Positions 59,014 to 64,000 of a stretch of DNA of 64,000 nucleotides are shown piece by piece. The position numbers and the translations under genes are program-made. The DNA is from Pseudomonas putida (GTDB lineage Bacteria; Pseudomonadota; Gammaproteobacteria; Pseudomonadales; Pseudomonadaceae): positions 1,116,001 through 1,180,000 of the forward strand of contig NZ_MINI01000038.1 in the NCBI RefSeq assembly GCF_002906855.1, given 5' to 3'. Positions within the stretch are counted from its first letter, which is position 1, and each line of letters starts with the position of its first letter. Under the pieces are notes generated by a model that saw nothing but the letters and a program-made list of their open reading frames with translations, did no database searches and had not been told where the DNA came from.

Positions 59014-60258
59014 ATGAAACCACTGCTCTACATCACGCCTCTTCGGGCCCTGCTGTTCGGCCTGACCCTGGCCCTGTTCGAGCTGCTCACCTACCTGGCC
59101 AGCGACGCCGTGATGCCGGCCATGCCGGTGGTGGTCGAGCAGCTGAACGCCAGCCCCGAGTACATTCCCCACGCGCTCAACCTGTACCTGCTTGGTGGCG
59201 TGGTGCTGCAATGGCTGATCGGCCCGCTGGCTGACCGCTATGGTCGCCGCCCGCTTCTGCTGGCCGGCTGCGCGTTCTTCGGCGTTGCCTGCCTGGCCAC
59301 CTACTGGGTGCAAGACATTGGCCTGTTCAACCTGCTGCGCCTGCTGCAGGGCATCGGCCTGGGCTTCGTGGTGACGGTCAGCTACCCAGCGCTGAACGAG
59401 TCGTTCAGCGAAGCGGACGCGGTGCGCATGATGGCGTTGCTGGCCAATATCGCCTTGCTGTCGCCGTTGCTCGGGCCGCTGGTCGGGACCCTCATGCTGC
59501 AGTGGCTGGACTGGCGCTGGCTGTTCGTGGCCTTCGCCATCGGAGCAGTGCTGTGCTGGCTGCTGCTGCATCGGCTAATGCCGGAAACCCTCGGTGTGGA
59601 GCGTCGTGATGGCTCACGCCTGCCGTTCACCCCAATCCACCTGTTGCCTCTGCTTGCCGGTTACGGCCAGCTGCTGGCCAACCGCAAATTCGTCGCCGGC
59701 AGTGCCGCGTTGGGCCTGGTGGGCCTGCCGCTGATTGGCTGGATCGGCCTTTCGCCAGTGCTGCTGATTCACGATGAGGGGCTGAGCACGATGGAATATG
59801 CGCTTTGGCAGTTGCCGGTGTTCGGCGGGCTGATCCTGGGTAACCTGATCATCAACCGGATCGCCGACCGTTACCCGCTGCCGGCCCTTGTGCGCGGCGC
59901 GCTGGGGCCGTACCTGGCCGGCCTGTGCCTGATGGTGCTGGCGACTTGGGTGTGGCCGACGGTAACCAGTGTGGTCGCCGGCATGTCGCTGTACGCGTTG
60001 GGGCTGGGCGTGGCCAATGCGGTGCTGTACCGCATGACGCTGTTCGCCAGCGAGCAGAGCAAGGGGTTGGTATCGGCGATGCTGGGGATGATCACCATTG
60101 CCTTGCTGGGGCTGGGTGGTGCGGTATTGGCGATGATCGGGGCGGGGGCGAGCCTGTTGCACTTTGCCCTGGCGGCGGGTGTGGCAGGTGCCTTGGCGCT
60201 GTGGCCTTTGTGGTTTGTAGTGGGTGGGCAGCCTGGGGAAGGGGCTGTCGCTCAATAA
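59014..60258 (+). CDS. MFS multidrug transporter, MdfA-like
   Basis: 414 residues, 12 membrane helices. Strong similarity in layout to E. coli MdfA: the membrane-embedded Glu in ALFELLTYLASD (Glu23), motif A DRYGRRP, motif C-like ALLANIALLSPLLGPLVG, and FASEQSKGLVSA late in the protein. Such proteins export lipophilic cations and phenicols with protons. The frame's GC is normal; function in this strain is inferred. Confidence 0.9.
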   Translation: MKPLLYITPLRALLFGLTLALFELLTYLASDAVMPAMPVVVEQLNASPEYIPHALNLYLLGGVVLQWLIGPLADRYGRRPLLLAGCAFFGVACLATYWVQDIGLFNLLRLLQGIGLGFVVTVSYPALNESFSEADAVRMMALLANIALLSPLLGPLVGTLMLQWLDWRWLFVAFAIGAVLCWLLLHRLMPETLGVERRDGSRLPFTPIHLLPLLAGYGQLLANRKFVAGSAALGLVGLPLIGWIGLSPVLLIHDEGLSTMEYALWQLPVFGGLILGNLIINRIADRYPLPALVRGALGPYLAGLCLMVLATWVWPTVTSVVAGMSLYALGLGVANAVLYRMTLFASEQSKGLVSAMLGMITIALLGLGGAVLAMIGAGASLLHFALAAGVAGALALWPLWFVVGGQPGEGAVAQ

Positions 60259-60282
60259 CCATTTTGCCTGCACTTGCCTCTT

Positions 60283-60337
60283 CGCGGGACAAGCCCGCTC
60301 CTACAGGCAAACTCGTTTACTGTAGGAGCGGGCTTGT
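60283..60337. repeat. Inverted pair of REP elements
   Basis: Two REP cores in opposite orientation: GCGGGACAAGCCCGCTCC (60284 on) and TGTAGGAGCGGGCTTGT (60321-60337). They fill the space between two converging transporter genes and could form a large hairpin at the 3' end of both transcripts. Confidence 0.85.
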
Positions 60338-60355
60338 ACAGGCCTTAGAGAGCTA

Positions 60356-61903
60356 TCAGGGCTGCTCGGCCGCCGGGTTATCCACCGGCACCTGCTTTCC
60401 CCGGCTCACTTCCTGGCGCCAGTGCAGCGCGATCAGGATCAGTGTGGGCACACCCAACAGTGCAGTGATCAGGAAGAAATCGTGATACCCGTACTTCTCC
60501 ACCATCACCCCTGAATAGCCGCCGATCAGGCGCGGCAGCAACAGCATGATCGAGCTGAGCAGCGCATACTGGGTGGCCGAGAACTTCAGGTTGGTCAGGC
60601 TCGACAGATAGGCGACGAACGCCGAAGTGGCCAGGCCCGAGCTGAAGTTGTCCAGCGAAATGGTCACCACCAGCATTTCCAGGTTCGGCCCCATGTCGGC
60701 CAGCATCAGGAACAGGATGTTAGTGGCCGCCGAGGCCGCGCCGCCGATGAACAGGATCGGCAGGATGCCGAACCGCACGATCAGCAATCCGCCGACGCCG
60801 GCACCGACCAGGGTCATGATCAGGCCGAAGACCTTGCTGACGCTGGCGATCTGGTCCTTGGTGAAACCCATGTCGATGTAGAACACGTTGGCCATCACGC
60901 CCATGACCGTGTCCGACATGCGATAGGTGGCGATCAGCCCTAGCAGCAGCAGCGCCTGCCAGCGGTAGCGAGCGATGAAGTCGTGCACCGGTGTAAGCAC
61001 CGGGGCCAGGCCACGGCGGCCCATGCCCGAAAGGCAAGCCCAGGTCAGCAGCACGTAGAGGATCAGGCGCAGGAAGGCGCGGTCTTCGAGCAGCAGGTCG
61101 AGTGGTGTCGCATCGCCGGAAATGACGCTCGACCAGCCAGTGTTGAACATCTGGGTGAAGCTGGCCGGTACCGACACCAGCAGGATGATCAGCACGAACA
61201 CCGAGGCCATCTGATGCATCAGGCCATAGCGAGCGGCCGACAGCTGAGTGCGCAGGGGTACCGGTGGCTCACGCATCACCAGGGTGGTGAACAGCGCCGG
61301 CAGCATCATCACGCCGAACAGCACGTAGGTGCCAGCCCAGGCCTTGTGCAGGTAGCTGAAGCCGGTGGAACCGAACCACTCGGCGAAGAACAGTGCGCCT
61401 GCGGTCGCGAGCAGGGCGGCGACCCGGTAACCGGCCATGTAGCTGGCGGCGAGGGCTGCCTGGCGCTGGTCGTCGGCAATCTCGAGGCGATAGGCATCGA
61501 CGGCGATGTCCTGGGTGGCCGAGGCAAAGGCCACCAGCACCGCCAGGGCGATCAGCCAGGAAAGGTGTTGCTGCGGGTCGCACAAGCTCATACCGACCAG
61601 GCCGATCACTACCAGCGCTTGCGAGAGCAACAGCCACGAACGGCGTCGCCCCAGGCCGCCAAGCAACGGCAGGCGCCACTGGTCGAGCAGGGGTGACCAG
61701 ACCCATTTGAAGGCATAGGCCAGGCCGATCAGGCTGGCGTAGCCAATGGTTTCACGGGCCACGCCCGCTTCGCGCAGCCATACCGACAGGGTCGAGAACA
61801 CCAGCATGTAGGGCAGGCCGGCGGCAAAGCCCAGCAGCAAAAGTACCAAGGTTGACGGGCTGGCATATGCAGCAAGCGCAGCGCGCCAGGTTTTACGGGG
61901 CAT
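60356..61903 (-). CDS. ampG: AmpG-like muropeptide MFS transporter
   Basis: 515 residues, predicted 14 membrane helices. The AmpG family N-terminus is present: FAAGLPYMLVFSTLSVWLRE, followed by GLAYAFKWVWSPLLDQ and the ATQDIAVDAYRLE segment. AmpG imports anhydro-muropeptides for wall recycling and feeds the signal that controls ampC beta-lactamase. Pseudomonas can have two ampG homologues, so which paralogue this is remains open. Confidence 0.9.
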   Translation of the reverse strand: MPRKTWRAALAAYASPSTLVLLLLGFAAGLPYMLVFSTLSVWLREAGVARETIGYASLIGLAYAFKWVWSPLLDQWRLPLLGGLGRRRSWLLLSQALVVIGLVGMSLCDPQQHLSWLIALAVLVAFASATQDIAVDAYRLEIADDQRQAALAASYMAGYRVAALLATAGALFFAEWFGSTGFSYLHKAWAGTYVLFGVMMLPALFTTLVMREPPVPLRTQLSAARYGLMHQMASVFVLIILLVSVPASFTQMFNTGWSSVISGDATPLDLLLEDRAFLRLILYVLLTWACLSGMGRRGLAPVLTPVHDFIARYRWQALLLLGLIATYRMSDTVMGVMANVFYIDMGFTKDQIASVSKVFGLIMTLVGAGVGGLLIVRFGILPILFIGGAASAATNILFLMLADMGPNLEMLVVTISLDNFSSGLATSAFVAYLSSLTNLKFSATQYALLSSIMLLLPRLIGGYSGVMVEKYGYHDFFLITALLGVPTLILIALHWRQEVSRGKQVPVDNPAAEQP

Positions 61904-61946
61904 GGGCCAACATCTGCCTCAAATTTGCGAAAACAAAGCGCGCACT

Positions 61947-62300
61947 CTAACCGCTGTGATCCATCGGGCGCCAGCCATGGCGCGCTATTCCCACACGATT
62001 ATTAGACACTTCAACACCTTCTGCCCTTAGGCGTGCCCGCTGTTCGTCGCCAGAGGGCGTGCTTGCTCCAAGGCTCAAGCGGCCACCCGCACCGACCACT
62101 CTGTGCCATGGCAGGCGGCTGTCCGCTGGCAGCTGGCCGAGCACTCGACCAACCCAGCGCGCCGCGCGACCCAGTCCAGCCAGCTCGGCAAGCTGGCCAT
62201 AGGTCACGACTTTGCCCGGTGGCACTTGTCCCAGCACGGTAAACAGCGCCGTTCGTCGGGCCTCTGGTGATTCCGCGACGTGCACATATGACTCAGACAT
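61947..62300 (-). CDS. Alkyltransferase-like protein (ATL)
   Basis: About 117 residues of the MGMT C-terminal domain family: VLGQVPPGKVVTYGQLAELAGL, ARWVGRVLGQLP. The active-site motif PCHR of true methyltransferases is PWHR (LPWHRVV), so the acceptor Cys is replaced by Trp. ATL proteins bind O6-alkylguanine without repair chemistry and flag it for nucleotide excision repair. ATG 62300 is chosen; a GTG at 62342 is an alternative. No good ribosome site is seen for either. Confidence 0.9.
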   Translation of the reverse strand: MSESYVHVAESPEARRTALFTVLGQVPPGKVVTYGQLAELAGLGRAARWVGRVLGQLPADSRLPWHRVVGAGGRLSLGASTPSGDEQRARLRAEGVEVSNNRVGIARHGWRPMDHSG

Positions 62301-62453
62301 CAGAGCAGCCCAGGCCTGGGATGAAACCGGACGAGTGGTCACGGCAAATGAGAGTTGAACTCAACGGCATACTCCTGGGTCTGTCCTTGCTCTGGTCGTC
62401 GGTATCTGGATAATGCCCGGCTTTTTTCGTCAAATCGAACCTGTAGCGCGCTT

Positions 62454-63464
62454 ATGTATTCTAGATCCTTGCTTTGCCTGTTGACCGCTTCGCTGTGCGC
62501 CGCCCCGGCGTTCGCCGATACCGTGTGGATGAAGAACGGGGACCGGCTCAGCGGCAAGATTCGTGTATTCGACGGTGGCAAGCTGGTGCTGGAAACGCCG
62601 TATGGTGGCGCGATCTCGCTGGACTGGAAACAGGTCCAGACCCTGGAAAGCGACCAGGAACTGCTGGTCAAGCAGGACGCCTACAGCGGCGAGAAGGCCA
62701 AGTCACTCAAGGCCGCCGAGCCGGGCAAGGTGACCCTGGCCAACGGCGATGCGCCGAAGACGGTCGAGCTGGCCAGTGTCCAGCAGATCATGAAGCCCAA
62801 ACCGCTGGTCGAGGACTTCATCTGGAAGGGCAACGTCGACGTGGCCTTGGACTACAAGCGCGCCGAGACTGACAGCGACGACTACGACATCGGCTTCAAG
62901 ACCACCGCCCGCCATGGCCGCTGGCGGCACAATGCCGAAGGCGAATACAACCGCGAATCCAAGGACGACGTCACCACCACCGACAACTGGAGCGCCGAGT
63001 ACGCGCTCGACCGCTTCATCACCGAGAAGTGGTTCTGGCAGGGGCGCATGGAGTACAAGCGCGACCGCATCGAGGAACTGGCCCGGCAGCGCACGGTCGG
63101 TACCGGCCCGGGTTACCAGTTCTGGGATGACGAACTGGGCGCGTTCTCGCTGGGTTCGCTGATCAACCGCACCGATTTCGAATACCAGGATGGTGCCAAG
63201 GACAACTTCTATTCGGCGGCGGTGAAGTGGGACTACACCCGCTACCTGATCGGCAAGAACGTTCAACTGTTCACCAATGGCGAATTTGCCAAGCCGCTGG
63301 GCGGTGTCGCCGATTACTCGCTGGATGCCGAAGTGGGGCTGCGCTACAAGGTCACCGAATGGGCCTCGCTCAACCTCAAGGCGGAGAAGGACATCATTAC
63401 CGGGACGCGGGATAGCGACCTGGACAAGACCCGTTACACCGCCGGTTTCGGTGTGACCTGGTAG
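62454..63464 (+). CDS. DUF481 outer-membrane protein (YdiY-like)
   Basis: 336 residues. Sec signal (MYSRSLLCLLTASLCAAPAFA), then a short Sm/DUF-like module (TVWMKNGDRLSGKIRVFDGGK) and a C-terminal DUF481 beta-barrel region (about 125-336) of alternating strands ending in GFGVTW, the usual outer-membrane end with aromatic last residue. Function unknown; related YdiY is induced by acid in E. coli. ATG 62454 starts the signal peptide; the frame open to 62355 does not make sense. Confidence 0.88.
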   Translation: MYSRSLLCLLTASLCAAPAFADTVWMKNGDRLSGKIRVFDGGKLVLETPYGGAISLDWKQVQTLESDQELLVKQDAYSGEKAKSLKAAEPGKVTLANGDAPKTVELASVQQIMKPKPLVEDFIWKGNVDVALDYKRAETDSDDYDIGFKTTARHGRWRHNAEGEYNRESKDDVTTTDNWSAEYALDRFITEKWFWQGRMEYKRDRIEELARQRTVGTGPGYQFWDDELGAFSLGSLINRTDFEYQDGAKDNFYSAAVKWDYTRYLIGKNVQLFTNGEFAKPLGGVADYSLDAEVGLRYKVTEWASLNLKAEKDIITGTRDSDLDKTRYTAGFGVTW

Positions 63465-63555
63465 ATCATATGGCGGCGCAGCAGCACCATTGGCACTGGA
63501 TGTGATAATGCTTATCTTGTCACCTATCCAGTCCGCCGCCAGGAGCCGCCCCCAA

Positions 63556-64000
63556 GTGAGTACCAACGCCATCCGCCCCGCCCGGGAACTGCTGCTCAAG
63601 GAATACCGCGGCGTGCTCTCGACCCATTCCAAGTCCATGCCGGGCTTCCCGTTCGGTTCGGTGGTGCCTTACTGCCTGGATGCCGAGGGCAATCCGCTGA
63701 TCCTGATCAGCCGTATCGCACAGCACACCCACAATCTGCTCAAAGACCCCAAGTGCTCGCTGCTGGTGGGTGAGCGTGAGGCCGAGGACGTGCAGGCTGT
63801 GGGCCGCCTGACGGTGATGGCCGAAGCGCACAAGCTGGTCGATGAGGCCGCCATCGAGGCGGCGGCCGAGCGCTACTACCGCTATTTCCCCGATGCGGCC
63901 AACTACCACAAGGCCCATGACTTCGACTTCTGGGGCCTGCAGCCGGTGCGCCATCGCTATATCGGTGGCTTCGGTGCGATCCACTGGCTCGATCAGGTGA
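63556..64000 (+). CDS. HugZ/HutZ-like FMN-binding split-barrel protein, N-terminal part
   Basis: First ~148 codons; the frame is open at the window end. GTG start with AGGAG 10 nt upstream. The pyridoxamine-5'-phosphate-oxidase-like barrel is visible (YRGVLSTHSKSMPGFPFGS, LILISRIAQHTHNLLKDPK, RYYRYFP, FWGLQPVRHRYIGGFG). This set resembles the HugZ/HutZ heme-utilisation family, which binds or degrades heme. The C-terminal DUF2470 domain is not yet visible, so the call is at family level. Confidence 0.85.
   Translation, partial: MSTNAIRPARELLLKEYRGVLSTHSKSMPGFPFGSVVPYCLDAEGNPLILISRIAQHTHNLLKDPKCSLLVGEREAEDVQAVGRLTVMAEAHKLVDEAAIEAAAERYYRYFPDAANYHKAHDFDFWGLQPVRHRYIGGFGAIHWLDQV

Noticed and set aside
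1..64000. CRISPR arrays, tRNA genes, insertion sequences, prophage
   Set aside because: Looked for regular spaced repeats, tRNA-like cloverleafs, transposase motifs and terminal inverted repeats; none could be supported.

Overview
The window is a stretch of chromosome from a fluorescent Pseudomonas, most likely of the P. putida group. The gene order algW - nif3 - cysD - cysNC - rplM - rpsI - petABC - sspAB - lpoA locus - rsmI - rnpB - complete dcw cluster - lpxC - secA - argJ is the conserved Pseudomonas core arrangement. A divergent Lrp-type regulator and methionine gamma-lyase pair (mdeR/mdeA) and REP elements with the core GAGCGGGCTTG point to P. putida. GC and codon use are high and uniform, except in the bacteriocin/RES block (about 4.6-9.6 kb) and in a lone gene at 46.3-47.2 kb.

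Layout. 1-4.5 kb: start of the periplasmic protease gene algW (reverse, cut by the window edge), a Nif3-family gene and the sulfate-activation genes cysD-cysNC. 4.6-9.6 kb: an accessory block with a putative HTH protein convergent with a RES-domain NAD-cleaving toxin, a 60-residue lipoprotein, an orphan immunity gene, a degenerate HNH nuclease module, and an intact S-type DNase bacteriocin with its own immunity gene. 9.7-17.6 kb: mdeR/mdeA, yhcB, an alpha/beta hydrolase, trpS, zapE, a GlxA-type AraC regulator and tas. 17.8-24.7 kb: rplM-rpsI, the cytochrome bc1 operon petABC, sspAB, a small lipoprotein, and the dolP-like, SIS-domain and yraN genes that follow lpoA. 24.7-28 kb: lpoA, rsmI and the RNase P RNA.

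28.2-46.2 kb is a complete division and cell-wall cluster: mraZ, rsmH, ftsL, ftsI, murE, murF, mraY, murD, ftsW, murG, murC, ddlB, ftsQ, ftsA, ftsZ, then lpxC. Most junctions overlap by 1-11 nt. A sigma70-like promoter and three 10-bp-phased MraZ boxes lie in front of it. 46.3-53.8 kb: an unrecognised low-GC gene, a DciA-type DUF721 gene, secA, argJ, a glutathione transferase and a Nudix/ThiE-like fusion. 53.8-64 kb: PduO-type adenosyltransferase, orphan histidine kinase, PanE-like reductase, yajQ, MscS, mdfA-like, ampG-like, an alkyltransferase-like gene, a DUF481 protein, and the start of a HugZ-like gene.

Most of the window is well-understood core genome. The parts that deserve a second look are the bacteriocin/RES block with its dead HNH module, the lone 46.3-kb gene, a perfect 50-bp palindrome after petC, the long dyad between mdeR and mdeA, and a recurrent family of GGGGCYGC hairpins between genes. 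I found no CRISPR array, insertion sequence, prophage or tRNA gene.
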